Assembly: GCF_029626265.1 (NCBI RefSeq)
Contig: NZ_JARUBN010000001.1
Coordinates: 4,336,001 to 4,400,000, forward strand
Source: Micromonospora sp. WMMD1102
Lineage (GTDB): Bacteria; Actinomycetota; Actinomycetes; Mycobacteriales; Micromonosporaceae
Reading direction: 5' to 3'
DNA: 64,000 nucleotides
In this document: positions 16,577-23,813 of the stretch, piece by piece
How positions within the stretch are numbered: the first letter of the stretch is position 1
How the letters are laid out: every line of letters begins with the position of its first letter
Notes under the pieces: model-generated
Database searches by the model: none
What the model was told of the DNA's origin: nothing
Seen by the model: only the letters and a program-made list of their open reading frames with translations
Position numbers and translations under genes: made by a program

Positions 16577-17238
16577 TGGCCGCCCGTTCGTTGCCGTCGC
16601 TGCCCGGCTGCGGCCGGGCGGCCTCGGCCCGCATCGAGGTCTACTCCCCAGGCCCGACCGGCACCGCCTACGGATCGCTCGACGCCATCGCGTACGCCTG
16701 CGGCAGCCACCAAGGCGCCGTGCTGGCGATGCTCGCCGACGCCGGACTCACCGGCCACGTCGACCCGGACCCGAACGCAGCCCGGGACATGGGCCGCCCC
16801 TGCGGCCACCTGTTCCGGCTCGACGCCCTGGTGGAGCCGGCCGGGCCGGACGACCACAACGGCACCACCGTGGCCCCGGCCGTCCGGCACCGGGTCACCC
16901 GGACCGCCGCCGAGATCGTCGCCGGCCCGCCGCTGCCGCACCAGCCCTGGTGCGCCCCCGACGGCCACCCCACCACCCCGACCTACCACGTCAGCCAGCC
17001 CACCCAGATCGAGCAGAGCACCGGGGAGACCACCACGGTCTGCCTGGAGCAGTCCGCGTACGCCCCCGCCCCGCACCTGCTGATCCAGACGTGGCACGCC
17101 CGCTGGGACGACACCGCCCCGCCGCACGACCCGGAGGAAGCCGACGAGCAGATCCTCCTGCCGCTGCCGGCCGCCGCCCAGCTCGTCGACGCGATCCGCG
17201 GCCTCCTCGCCCAGGCCGAGGCCGGTGGTCCGCAGTGA
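16576..17238 (+). CDS. Hypothetical element protein with PWC-H motif (DUF6907-like), paired with the preceding gene
   Basis: The 220-residue protein contains HQPWCAPDGH near residue 115 and the same general plan as its upstream neighbour: a Cys/His cluster, a beta-rich middle with PAPHLLIQTWHARWD, and a C-terminal helix (PLPAAAQLVDAIRGLLAQAEA). Its N-terminal half differs and includes a short HTH-like stretch (YGSLDAIAYACGSHQGAVLAMLADAG in two parts). The ATG shares its A with the preceding TGA, and the next gene overlaps by GTGA, so the three are translationally coupled. Function unknown. Confidence 0.68.
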   Translation: MAARSLPSLPGCGRAASARIEVYSPGPTGTAYGSLDAIAYACGSHQGAVLAMLADAGLTGHVDPDPNAARDMGRPCGHLFRLDALVEPAGPDDHNGTTVAPAVRHRVTRTAAEIVAGPPLPHQPWCAPDGHPTTPTYHVSQPTQIEQSTGETTTVCLEQSAYAPAPHLLIQTWHARWDDTAPPHDPEEADEQILLPLPAAAQLVDAIRGLLAQAEAGGPQ

Positions 17239-17486
17239 CCCGACACCAGGTGATCGCCCGCCCGGCCGGGCCGCTGTCCCGCGACGTCCTGATCGGCCTG
17301 CTCGCCCAGCTCGGCGAGAAGCCGCCGACCACGGTGGCCCGTACGCCGAACGAGCTGCGGGCCGCGATCCTCGCCGCCGCCGACCGGCACCCGACCTGGA
17401 CCAGCCGCGAGCTGGCCGCCCTGGTCGGCGGTGTCTCCGCGTCCACGGTCCGCCGGTACCTGTCCCGACGGGCGGGTGGTCGCTGA
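17235..17486 (+). CDS. Small helix-turn-helix-like element protein
   Basis: The 83-residue product ends with PTWTSRELAALVGGVSASTVRRYLSRRAGG, which reads as a helix-turn-helix (helices ELAALVG and ASTVRRYLSR). The N-terminal half (DVLIGLLAQLGEKPP) is helical. The GTG start overlaps the previous stop by four bases (GTGA) and its own stop overlaps the next ATG. It is probably a DNA-binding accessory protein; I recognise no specific family. Confidence 0.65.
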   Translation: MTRHQVIARPAGPLSRDVLIGLLAQLGEKPPTTVARTPNELRAAILAAADRHPTWTSRELAALVGGVSASTVRRYLSRRAGGR

Positions 17487-17605
17487 TGTTCCGGAACCTC
17501 GGCGCCGCGATCGACCGCCTCGTCTACCGCACCGTCGCCGTGTCCACCGTGCTGGCCGTCCTCGCGGGGATGGCGAACTTCGGAGTCATCGGGGGTGTGG
17601 CGTGA
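17486..17605 (+). CDS. 39-residue predicted membrane peptide
   Basis: The short product has an N-terminal amphipathic stretch (MFRNLGAAIDRLVYR) and one hydrophobic helix (TVAVSTVLAVLAGMANFGVIGG). It is linked to both neighbours by start/stop overlaps, which supports translation despite its size. Small single-helix proteins of this kind are common in AICE transfer operons, where Spd proteins help plasmid spread. The role here is inferred from context. Confidence 0.55.
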   Translation: MFRNLGAAIDRLVYRTVAVSTVLAVLAGMANFGVIGGVA

Positions 17606-17892
17606 ACGCCGTCGCCCTCTGGCTGCTGCAACAACTGCTGGCCGCTCTCCGGCTGCTGCTGGCCGGACTCATCGCGCTGGCCATCTGGGCGTCGCCCCGG
17701 ATCTGGCGCGGCCTGGTGGCCGGTTCGCTGGCCGCCGTCGACCTGGTCGAGCGTGCCTCGATCGGCGCCTACCGCCGCTGGGACTCCCGGCACGACGCCG
17801 TCGTCGTCGAGGAACTCGGCCAGCAACGCGAACTGACCTCCGCTCCCCATGGCCACGTCCTGTGGTCCGAGATCGTCAAGGAGATCCGCTGA
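17602..17892 (+). CDS. Small membrane protein of the transfer operon
   Basis: The 96-residue protein starts with a long hydrophobic segment (NAVALWLLQQLLAALRLLLA, then GLIALAIWASP), enough for one or two transmembrane helices, followed by a charged cytoplasmic tail (ASIGAYRRWDSRHDAVVVEE). GTG 17602 overlaps the previous stop by four bases, and the stop overlaps the next ATG. Position and shape suggest a Spd-like helper of conjugative spread. I see no conserved domain. Confidence 0.6.
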   Translation: MNAVALWLLQQLLAALRLLLAGLIALAIWASPRIWRGLVAGSLAAVDLVERASIGAYRRWDSRHDAVVVEELGQQRELTSAPHGHVLWSEIVKEIR

Positions 17893-18908
17893 TGACCGCC
17901 CCCGCCAGCGCGTACCCGCGCACCGTGGACGACTTGATGCCCAAGGCCCGGGAGGTGCCCGTACGGGACGGCGAACTGGTGCCGTCGGTACGCCGCCTGA
18001 TGTCCCGCCTCAACATCGGCCAGGAGAAGGCGAAGGAGATCCGCACCCGGCTGATCGAGGAAGGCGCACAGCGTGAGGCCCGACCGGAACCGGTCGACGC
18101 GGGCCGCCTGCTCCAGCTGCTCGACGAGCGGGCCGAGGCAACCGGAACCACGCCGACCGCCGACGAACTGGTGTCGGAGTACGGCGTCACTCAGGAACAG
18201 GCGAGTCTGCTGGCCGAACTCGTCCGGGTCGGTGTGGAGCGGAAGTCGAACGGTCAGCCGGCCGTCTACCCCACGTGGTGGGCCGGCGGACCGGAGACCA
18301 GCGTCGCGCCGGAGCGCACCGACGAGCCGGCCCCGGACACGGATGACACTGCGTCCGAGCCGACCCCCGCTCCGGAACCGGTCACCCTGCCCGCTGTGCC
18401 GGCCGTGGAGACGCCGGAGCAGCCCCGGGTGGACACGGACACGGATGACACCGCCGCGCCCGCCAAGGGCAAGCCGGTCGCCGTGTGGCCGGTTCTGCCG
18501 CTGGCCCTGCCGGCGTTCGTCGCGCTGTGGGCCGGCTGGGTCGACCTCGGCCGGTTGACCGGGTTCGGTCCGGTGAACCTGCTTCCGGGCATCGTCGACC
18601 CCGGGAAGTGGGCCACCATCGACAGCTCGATCACGCTGCCGATCGGCATGGAGACGTACGCGGCCTACGCCCTCTACGTGTGGCTTTCCGGTCGGGTGCC
18701 ACAGCGCGCTCGCCGGTTCGCGATGTGGTCGGCGATCACGTCGCTGGTCGTCGGCGCGCTCGGCCAGGTCGCGTACCACCTGCTGATCGAGGCCGGAGCG
18801 ACCTCGGCACCGTGGCAGATCACGACCGCGGTGTCGTGCCTGCCGGTCGCCGTTCTCGGCATGGGTGCCGCACTGGCCCACCTGGTGCGGGCGGGTGAGC
18901 AGCGATGA
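17892..18908 (+). CDS. Membrane protein with N-terminal helical domain (Spd-like / DUF2637-like)
   Basis: The 338-residue protein has three parts. Residues 1-130 are soluble and helical with two HTH-like stretches (RLMSRLNIGQEKAKEIRTRL and TADELVSEYGVTQEQASLL). Residues 130-195 are an acidic, Pro-rich linker. Residues 196-335 form a membrane domain with about four helices (VWPVLPLALPAFVALWAGWV, then MWSAITSLVVGALGQVAYHLL and later). This organisation is typical of DUF2637/SpdA-like proteins in actinobacterial elements, which couple DNA recognition to the membrane during spread between hyphal compartments. That role is inferred. The ends overlap both neighbours. Confidence 0.62.
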   Translation: MTAPASAYPRTVDDLMPKAREVPVRDGELVPSVRRLMSRLNIGQEKAKEIRTRLIEEGAQREARPEPVDAGRLLQLLDERAEATGTTPTADELVSEYGVTQEQASLLAELVRVGVERKSNGQPAVYPTWWAGGPETSVAPERTDEPAPDTDDTASEPTPAPEPVTLPAVPAVETPEQPRVDTDTDDTAAPAKGKPVAVWPVLPLALPAFVALWAGWVDLGRLTGFGPVNLLPGIVDPGKWATIDSSITLPIGMETYAAYALYVWLSGRVPQRARRFAMWSAITSLVVGALGQVAYHLLIEAGATSAPWQITTAVSCLPVAVLGMGAALAHLVRAGEQR

Positions 18909-19039
18909 GCCGCCGCGAGATCCGCACAACCCGGCGCGACGCCGACCGCGCCCGCCGGCAGGCCGAGCAGAACCGCCAACGCCAGGCCGAGACCGACTAC
19001 TGGACCACGTTCGTGACCGGTACGGAGGCTGACCGGTGA
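18905..19039 (+). CDS. 44-residue highly charged peptide
   Basis: The product, MSRREIRTTRRDADRARRQA followed by EQNRQRQAETDYWTTFVTGTEADR in part, is a strongly basic helix with Arg and Gln repeats and a short hydrophobic C-terminus. ATGA overlap with the previous gene and GTGA overlap with the next support real translation. It may be a nucleic-acid-binding or assembly peptide. No family is recognised. Confidence 0.5.
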   Translation: MSRREIRTTRRDADRARRQAEQNRQRQAETDYWTTFVTGTEADR

Positions 19040-19476
19040 CCGCCGCCTTCGCCGCCGTGTTCGCCGCCTTGTACGCGGCGCACCAGGTGGCCGATCACTG
19101 GGTGCAGACGCAGCACCAGGCCGACCACAAGGGCCGCCCCGGCTGGCCCGGCCGGGCCGCCTGCGCCGCGCACGTCGCGACCTACACCCTGACCGCCGTC
19201 GTCGCCCTGGCCCTGCTCGCCGCCGTGACCGGCTGGCGACCCGACCCGGGCGCCCTCCTCACCGGGCTGGCCGTCAGCGCAGTGACGCACTACATCGCCG
19301 ACCGGCGCAGCCCGTTGTTCCGGCTCGCCCTGGTCCTCGGCTCCGGCCAGTTCTGGACGCTCGGAGCGCCCCGGCCGGACCGGGACGATAACCCGAGCCT
19401 GGGCACCGGGGCGTACGCCTTGGACCAGAGCTGGCACGTCGGGTGGCTGTTCGTGGCCGCCCTGATCATCGCCTGA
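19036..19476 (+). CDS. DUF3307-like integral membrane protein
   Basis: The 146-residue protein starts with AAFAAVFAALYAAHQVADHW and VQTQHQADHK. The order of conserved His, Asp and Gln in the first helix, the later H-Y-I-A-D-R-R-S motif and the final DQSWHVGWLFVAALIIA helix match the plan of DUF3307, found in phages and mobile elements. It has about four membrane segments. GTG 19036 overlaps the preceding stop. The function of the family is unknown; here it probably belongs to the transfer apparatus. Confidence 0.66.
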   Translation: MTAAFAAVFAALYAAHQVADHWVQTQHQADHKGRPGWPGRAACAAHVATYTLTAVVALALLAAVTGWRPDPGALLTGLAVSAVTHYIADRRSPLFRLALVLGSGQFWTLGAPRPDRDDNPSLGTGAYALDQSWHVGWLFVAALIIA

Positions 19477-19488
19477 GAGGAGTAGATC

Positions 19489-19689
19489 GTGGTCAGGAAG
19501 TTCATGTTCGTGACCGACGCCGACGGCAAGTCGAGGGAGGTCAAGGTGGACCCGGCACACCTGGGTCGGCAGATCCGTGACCACCGGGCCGCCGGCCGGG
19601 AGGTCACCGTGCTGACCGAGGACGAGCGGATTCAGGCCGGCCTCAACGCCGCGTGGATCGCCGAGCAGCACCGGGCCGGGCGGATCTGA
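19489..19689 (+). CDS. Small hypothetical element protein (66 residues)
   Basis: The product begins VRKFMFVTDADGKSREVKVD and ends in a helix (ERIQAGLNAAWIAEQHRAGRI). It is small, charged and soluble. GAGGAG about eight bases before GTG 19489 is a strong ribosome binding site, and the stop overlaps the next ATG. I do not recognise a family. Confidence 0.6.
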   Translation: MVRKFMFVTDADGKSREVKVDPAHLGRQIRDHRAAGREVTVLTEDERIQAGLNAAWIAEQHRAGRI

Positions 19690-19841
19690 TGCCGAAGCGC
19701 CGCGAGGTCAAGACGTGCGAGCGGTGCGGGGCCGGCTACATGGGCAGGCACACCCGGGCCTCGTGTGACTGGTACCTGAGCATCCCGCCGGACGGTGTCG
19801 AGCCGGCACCGACCAAACCCGCCCCCAAGACCGAGGAGTAA
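19689..19841 (+). CDS. Small Cys-containing protein (50 residues)
   Basis: MPKRREVKTCERCGAGYMGR carries a CxxC pair in a zinc-ribbon-like context, with a third Cys in RASCDWYL and a disordered Pro-rich tail. The start overlaps the previous stop (TGATG). A structural zinc site or redox role is possible. No specific family recognised. Confidence 0.55.
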   Translation: MPKRREVKTCERCGAGYMGRHTRASCDWYLSIPPDGVEPAPTKPAPKTEE

Positions 19842-19846
19842 CCCCG

Positions 19847-20083
19847 ATGGGCCTGTTCAGGAAGAAGAGCCAGCCGGCACCGGACCCGGTCGACCGTGGA
19901 CGGGTGATGCGGCTGATCCAGCTCGGGATGGCCGAGACCGACGCCGGGGACCGGGACCTGCTCGACGACGAGCCGAGCCCGGAGTTCCTGCGCGCGAAGG
20001 CCGCCTTCGACGCCGAGCTGCGTACCGCCACCCTGGCCGAGCGCCAGGCCGCCATCGACGCAATCCAGCGGCACGGCTACTGA
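19847..20083 (+). CDS. Small hypothetical element protein (78 residues)
   Basis: The product is MGLFRKKSQPAPDPVDRGRV followed by two helices (MRLIQLGMAETDAGDRDLLD, then PEFLRAKAAFDAELRTATLA). It is acidic in the middle and has no Cys, membrane segment or recognisable motif. It is five bases downstream of the previous stop, and an 80-bp gap separates it from the translocase gene. Confidence 0.55.
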   Translation: MGLFRKKSQPAPDPVDRGRVMRLIQLGMAETDAGDRDLLDDEPSPEFLRAKAAFDAELRTATLAERQAAIDAIQRHGY

Positions 20084-20163
20084 CCCGCACAGCGCGGGGC
20101 CCGGCCGACGCCCTCGACAAGCCCGGCCGGGCCCCGCTTCCCCACCAAGGAGGAACCACCAGC

Positions 20164-22329
20164 ATGGCAGCAGAGATCCAGCCCGGCGACGACCTGGAGC
20201 CGACCGTCCCGGCACCCCGGGCCGGTACGCCGGAGTACGTCGAACCGCGCGGCGAGCAGGTCGCGCTGGAGCCCGGCCGCGCCGACGGCCCACCCGTCGA
20301 CCCGCCGATGCGGAAGGCCACCTTCGCCGACATCACCAGCCGCTACCAGCCGAAGGACCGCAAGCCAATCGTTCCGGCGACGCTGCGAACCGCCGCCGGC
20401 CGGCACGCCCTGGCCCAATGGGTGATCGCGTTCGTCACCTACACCATCGGCTACTACGGGCTCCGGTCGCCGAAGTACGCCGTCAAGGCCGCCTGCTACG
20501 CGCCCCGGGGTGCCCTCCGGCTGACCGGCCGGGCGCTGCGGTGGGCGTTCGACCTGGAAGGCTTCGCCATCCGGCAGGACGCGGCGAGCCGGAACAACGT
20601 CGCCGACTACCTCGCCCTGTCGCGGCAGCGTGACCGGCGGGTGTCGTCGCGGATGTGGGTGTTCCTGCCCGGCCTGGTGCTGCTCGCCGTTGCCGTGGCC
20701 GCGCTGGTCTGGTTCGCCCCGCCGCTGGTGCAGCTGGGCACCGCGGTGACGGCGCTGCCGGTGCTGGCGTACTTCGGCCGGGCGGTCGGGGAACCGTTCT
20801 TCGAGCGGGCCTGGACCGGGGAGCGGTTCATCCGGCTGACCGCCATCCTGACCCGGCAAGCGATCCTGGCCTGCAACATCAAGGGGGTCAAAGAGCCCGG
20901 TGACATCAAGTTCGTCCGGGACATCTTCCGGGCCGACGCCGGCCACGAGGCCCTGATCACCCTGCCACCCGGTGTGCTGGCCACCGACGTGATCGACCAG
21001 CGTGACCGGCTCGCGTCCGGGTTCCGGCTACCGAAGCAGCAGGTATGGCCAGCCACGATCCCCGGCGAGCACCCCGGCATGCTGTCGATCTGGGTAGCGG
21101 ACCGGCCGGTCAACCAGATGACCCCGCCGCCGTGGCCGCTGCTCGACGGCGGCACCTTCGACTACTTCACCGACACGTTCGTCTACGGCTACGACGAGCG
21201 GATGCGCCCGGTCAGCTACCCGCTGGAGCAGAAAAACAGCCTCTTCGGTGGCATCCCCGGCTCCGGCAAGACGAAGTCGGTCCTGGTGCTGCCGCTGGCC
21301 GCGATCCATGACCCGCTGGTGCTGCTGCTCGCCTTCGATCTGAAGGGGTCCGGTGACCTCGACGTCCTGGAGCCGCTGTGCCTCAAGGGCCTGTACGGCT
21401 CCGGCGGCGACGAGGCCACGAAAGAGGCCGCCCTCGCCGCGCTGGAGTGGCTGTACCGGCAGTGCGACGAGCGGGCCGCCCTGGTCCGGCAGTACGCCCG
21501 CCAGGGCCTCAACACCGAGAACCGGGTCAACCGGCGGATGGCCGAGAAGGACGCCCGGCTCCGGCCGCTGCTGGGCATCTTCGACGAGTTGCAGGAGCTG
21601 CTCACCGATCCGGACCTGGGCAAGCGGGCCAAGTTCCTCCTCACCTCGATCATCAAGCGTGGTCGGGCCCTGGCGATGCACATCGTCTTCGCGACCCAGC
21701 GGATCGACTCCCAGTCGGTGCCGCCGGGGATCAGCTCGAACTTCGCCATCCGGAACTGCCTCGCGGTGCCGTCGCACACCGAGACGAACCTGGTGCTCGG
21801 CACCGGCGCCTACGCCCGGGGTGCCCGGCCGACGGAGTTCGAGCCCGGCGACAGCACCGGGCCGAAGGACTCCGGCTGGGCGTACCAGGCCGGCAACGGT
21901 CCCACCAGGGCGGTTCGGTCCTGCTACATCGACAACCCGACCGCCGCCGCGATCGTGGCCCGGGTCATCGAGGCCCGGCGCGGCGGCCAGGTCGAGGAGG
22001 TCGAGGTGCCGAAGTACGAGATGCGGAACCTGCTCGCCGACGTCCGGCAGGTGTGGCACGAGGGCGAGGAAGCCCTCTGGTCGGAGCTGATCGTGCCTCG
22101 GCTCAAGCAGCTCGACCCGGAGGCGTACGCCGATCTCGACGTCGACACCTTCGGCCGGCTGATGTCCGCCGCCGGCGTGCCGACCGAGAGCCTGAACCGC
22201 CGGATCGACTCCAGCTCGACGAAACGAGCCACCCGCGCCGGGGTGAAACTCGCCGCCCTGGAGGCCCGGATCACCGCACGGAACGCCGAGACGATCACCG
22301 AAACGAACCTGGCGGAGATCGACGACTGA
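20164..22329 (+). CDS. traB: FtsK/SpoIIIE-type conjugative DNA translocase (TraB/TraSA)
   Basis: The 721-residue protein is the hallmark of AICE transfer, which moves double-stranded DNA through a hexameric FtsK-like pump at hyphal tips. Two membrane segments lie at about residues 163-205 (MWVFLPGLVLLAVAVAALVW, then VTALPVLAYFG). The motor domain has Walker A GGIPGSGKTKS near residue 363, LLLAFDLKGSGDLD, Walker B LLGIFDELQELL near residue 470, and IVFATQRIDSQSVPPGIS followed by FAIRNCLAV, which matches the FtsK sensor region. A C-terminal winged-helix-like segment (about 640-700) may bind the clt site. AAGGAGGA at 20148 sets ATG 20164. The following 110 bp hold short repeats that could be clt. 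Confidence 0.92.
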   Translation: MAAEIQPGDDLEPTVPAPRAGTPEYVEPRGEQVALEPGRADGPPVDPPMRKATFADITSRYQPKDRKPIVPATLRTAAGRHALAQWVIAFVTYTIGYYGLRSPKYAVKAACYAPRGALRLTGRALRWAFDLEGFAIRQDAASRNNVADYLALSRQRDRRVSSRMWVFLPGLVLLAVAVAALVWFAPPLVQLGTAVTALPVLAYFGRAVGEPFFERAWTGERFIRLTAILTRQAILACNIKGVKEPGDIKFVRDIFRADAGHEALITLPPGVLATDVIDQRDRLASGFRLPKQQVWPATIPGEHPGMLSIWVADRPVNQMTPPPWPLLDGGTFDYFTDTFVYGYDERMRPVSYPLEQKNSLFGGIPGSGKTKSVLVLPLAAIHDPLVLLLAFDLKGSGDLDVLEPLCLKGLYGSGGDEATKEAALAALEWLYRQCDERAALVRQYARQGLNTENRVNRRMAEKDARLRPLLGIFDELQELLTDPDLGKRAKFLLTSIIKRGRALAMHIVFATQRIDSQSVPPGISSNFAIRNCLAVPSHTETNLVLGTGAYARGARPTEFEPGDSTGPKDSGWAYQAGNGPTRAVRSCYIDNPTAAAIVARVIEARRGGQVEEVEVPKYEMRNLLADVRQVWHEGEEALWSELIVPRLKQLDPEAYADLDVDTFGRLMSAAGVPTESLNRRIDSSSTKRATRAGVKLAALEARITARNAETITETNLAEIDD

Positions 22330-22440
22330 TAGCCCCGGGTGGGGCTAGTGCTAGGGGTACCGCTAGGCCCCCTGGCCAGGGAAATAGCCCATAGCCCCAC
22401 CCGAGCGCCAACCCCCGAATCTGGCCTCTGGAGGCTTCTG
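22330..22440. repeat. Short-repeat intergenic region after traB; possible clt
   Basis: A perfect hairpin TAGCCCC-GGGT-GGGGCTA lies at 22330-22347, starting on the last base of the traB stop codon. GCTAG follows three times (22344, 22350, 22362), and ATAGCCC plus TAGCCCCACCC recur near 22384-22402. Clusters of short repeats next to traB serve as the clt transfer locus in Streptomyces plasmids. Either that or a transcription attenuator would fit. Confidence 0.4.
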
Positions 22441-22704
22441 GTGTCCCTCGATGGTGCCGCTACCGTCGCCGCGATCGTCGGCGGCTGGCTTCTCTACTAC
22501 GTGACGTCGTGTGCGATCTTCCCCATGCGTGACTGTCGATGCTGTGGCGGTTCGGGGCACCACCGGCCGGCCGGGGACTCGAAGACGCACCGACGCGGGA
22601 AGGTGTCCCGGCCGTGCCGCTGGTGCCGGCAGACGGGGAAACGGTGGAGGTGGGGCCGCCGGCTGTGGAACCACGCCCGGCGCAAGCACCGGACCGCGCG
22701 CTGA
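22441..22704 (+). CDS. Small membrane-anchored protein with DnaJ-type Cys motif
   Basis: The 87-residue product has one N-terminal hydrophobic helix (AATVAAIVGGWLLYYVTSCAIF) followed by a CRCCGGSGHH motif, close to the CxxCxGxG zinc motif of DnaJ, and CRWCRQTGKRWRWGRR. The C-terminus is very basic. GTG 22441 is preceded by GGAGG at 22430-22434 with six-base spacing. A longer frame begins upstream at 22339 but would run through the repeat region. It is convergent with the GntR gene. Confidence 0.65.
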   Translation: MSLDGAATVAAIVGGWLLYYVTSCAIFPMRDCRCCGGSGHHRPAGDSKTHRRGKVSRPCRWCRQTGKRWRWGRRLWNHARRKHRTAR

Positions 22705-22705
22705 G

Positions 22706-22912
22706 CTACTTGACGTAGACGCCGTCTCCGGGACGACCCTCGATCAGCCCTTCGGCCTTCAGCACCAGCATCGCGCCACGAACCGAGCCGTACGACACGC
22801 CGTGCTGCGCTTCGAGCTGGGACAGCGACGGCAGCTTGTCTCCGGGCTTCAACTCGCCGGTCCGGATCTGGGTACGGATGGCTTCGGCCACCCGCTCGTA
22901 CTTCGCGGGCAT
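22706..22912 (-). CDS. GntR-family transcriptional regulator (KorSA-like)
   Basis: The 68-residue protein is a bare winged-helix DNA-binding domain: YERVAEAIRTQIRTGELKPG, DKLPSLSQLEAQHGVSYGSV and VRGAMLVLKAEGLIEGRPGDG each match the GntR pattern. It lacks an effector-binding domain. AICEs such as pSAM2 carry a GntR-type repressor (KorSA) that silences replication and excision genes. Size and location support such a role. ATG 22912 follows GGAGA; a longer frame from 22966 is less likely. Confidence 0.85.
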   Translation of the reverse strand: MPAKYERVAEAIRTQIRTGELKPGDKLPSLSQLEAQHGVSYGSVRGAMLVLKAEGLIEGRPGDGVYVK

Positions 22913-23229
22913 GGTGGTCTCCTCGGGTCGCACTGCGAGTAGATCACCCATGTCAGCCCCCATCAACTACGTGTACTAAGTCGATCAACGTCACTGCGTA
23001 GACCTAGTCTACCTAGTCGATGTAGTGTCCACGGTGTTCCTCCTCGGGTCGCACCAGGAGGAACGGTGCCGGCGGGGCGTCCTCCCGCCGGCACCCCCGC
23101 AAGCCGGGCGCGCGGTCACCCCCTCACGCCCCCCGCCGCGCGCCCACAAGCCGGGTCGGCGGCCCGGGGTCACGTCCCTGCTCGACGTGCCCCGGGCCGC
23201 CGGCTCCGAAGTGGTGGGAGGGACGCGGG
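22913..23229. promoter_or_regulatory. Divergent control region of the GntR gene with palindromes and hairpin
   Basis: This 317-bp gap has no gene. TAGACCTAGTCTA (22999-23011) is a palindrome with 5-bp arms around CTA. Two related segments, GTGTACTAAGTCGATC (from 22971) and GTCTACCTAGTCGATG (from 23007), match at about 12 of 16 positions and are good operator candidates. TCCTCGGGTCGCAC is repeated exactly at 22921-22934 and 23041-23054. An 11-bp perfect stem (23066-23076 with 23084-23094) may be a terminator. The remainder is Pro/Arg-coding-like low complexity without a start. Confidence 0.55.
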
Positions 23230-23415
23230 ATGGACGACCCCGAGACCGACCGGCTCCGGCGGGTACTCCGGCGCGGCAGAGTCGTAGTCCGCGTGCTGCG
23301 GACCGCCGGCTACCAGCAGCGAGCCGACCGGATCGACCGCCTCCTCCAGGTCGTAGAGCACTGGACGCCGGTCCCGCTGCCGCCGCTGTTCCCGCCCGAC
23401 GACGAACCACGATGA
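23230..23415 (+). CDS. Small hypothetical protein (61 residues)
   Basis: The product is a charged helix (MDDPETDRLRRVLRRGRVVV, then RTAGYQQRADRIDRLLQVVE) with a short Pro-rich C-terminus. GGGAGG about ten bases upstream supports ATG 23230. Its stop overlaps the next start (ATGA), and the three small genes 23230-23809 form a coupled operon. No known family. Confidence 0.6.
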   Translation: MDDPETDRLRRVLRRGRVVVRVLRTAGYQQRADRIDRLLQVVEHWTPVPLPPLFPPDDEPR

Positions 23416-23624
23416 CCGCCGATCCCGCCCTCACCGACGACCAGGTCGTCACCATGCACACCGACGGCCGCCGCTGCCTCGACTGCGGGCCGAGAGGCGG
23501 CTGCATCGTCCTCCTCGCCGCCGTTCACCGGCGCGGCACGGCAGCGGCGATCCTGCGGGACGTGACCCGCCAGCTCGTCACCGATCACCAGCTCCGCACA
23601 ATCGTGGAAGGACAGCAGCCGTGA
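23412..23624 (+). CDS. Small hypothetical Cys/His-containing protein (70 residues)
   Basis: The product includes MHTDGRRCLDCGPRGGCIVL, a cluster of three Cys residues in a CxxC-x5-C arrangement that could bind a metal, followed by a helix (AAVHRRGTAAAILRDVTRQL). It is joined to both neighbours by ATGA/GTGA overlaps. No family recognised. Confidence 0.58.
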   Translation: MTADPALTDDQVVTMHTDGRRCLDCGPRGGCIVLLAAVHRRGTAAAILRDVTRQLVTDHQLRTIVEGQQP

Positions 23625-23809
23625 GGACGTACTCGATCTGCCTGCCGTGCGCGGTCGCCCGCCTGCCGCCGGTCAGCACCGACCCGCACGGCTGCCCAGA
23701 CCGGGTACAGCTGCTCGACGGCTTCCAGTTTCGGGCGTACCCGTGCCAGTGTCCGGACTGCTGGCCGGACCGGCAGCCGTCGACCAGCTCGGCGACGGGT
23801 CGGCCCTGA
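23621..23809 (+). CDS. Small Cys-rich protein (62 residues)
   Basis: The product has six Cys residues: CLPC near the start, then PHGCPDR, and CQCPDCWPD near the C-terminus. The paired CxxC patterns suggest a zinc-binding mini-protein. GTG 23621 overlaps the preceding stop. It converges with the tape-measure-like gene, with four bases between the stops, so a terminator must lie inside one of the genes or be absent. Confidence 0.55.
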   Translation: MRTYSICLPCAVARLPPVSTDPHGCPDRVQLLDGFQFRAYPCQCPDCWPDRQPSTSSATGRP

Positions 23810-23813
23810 CCGG

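Noticed and set aside
23025..23411. Upstream in-frame extension of the 70-residue Cys/His protein
   Set aside because: The extension is Pro/Arg/Ala low complexity, crosses a hairpin and overlaps the 61-residue gene; ATG 23412 with ATGA coupling is the better start.
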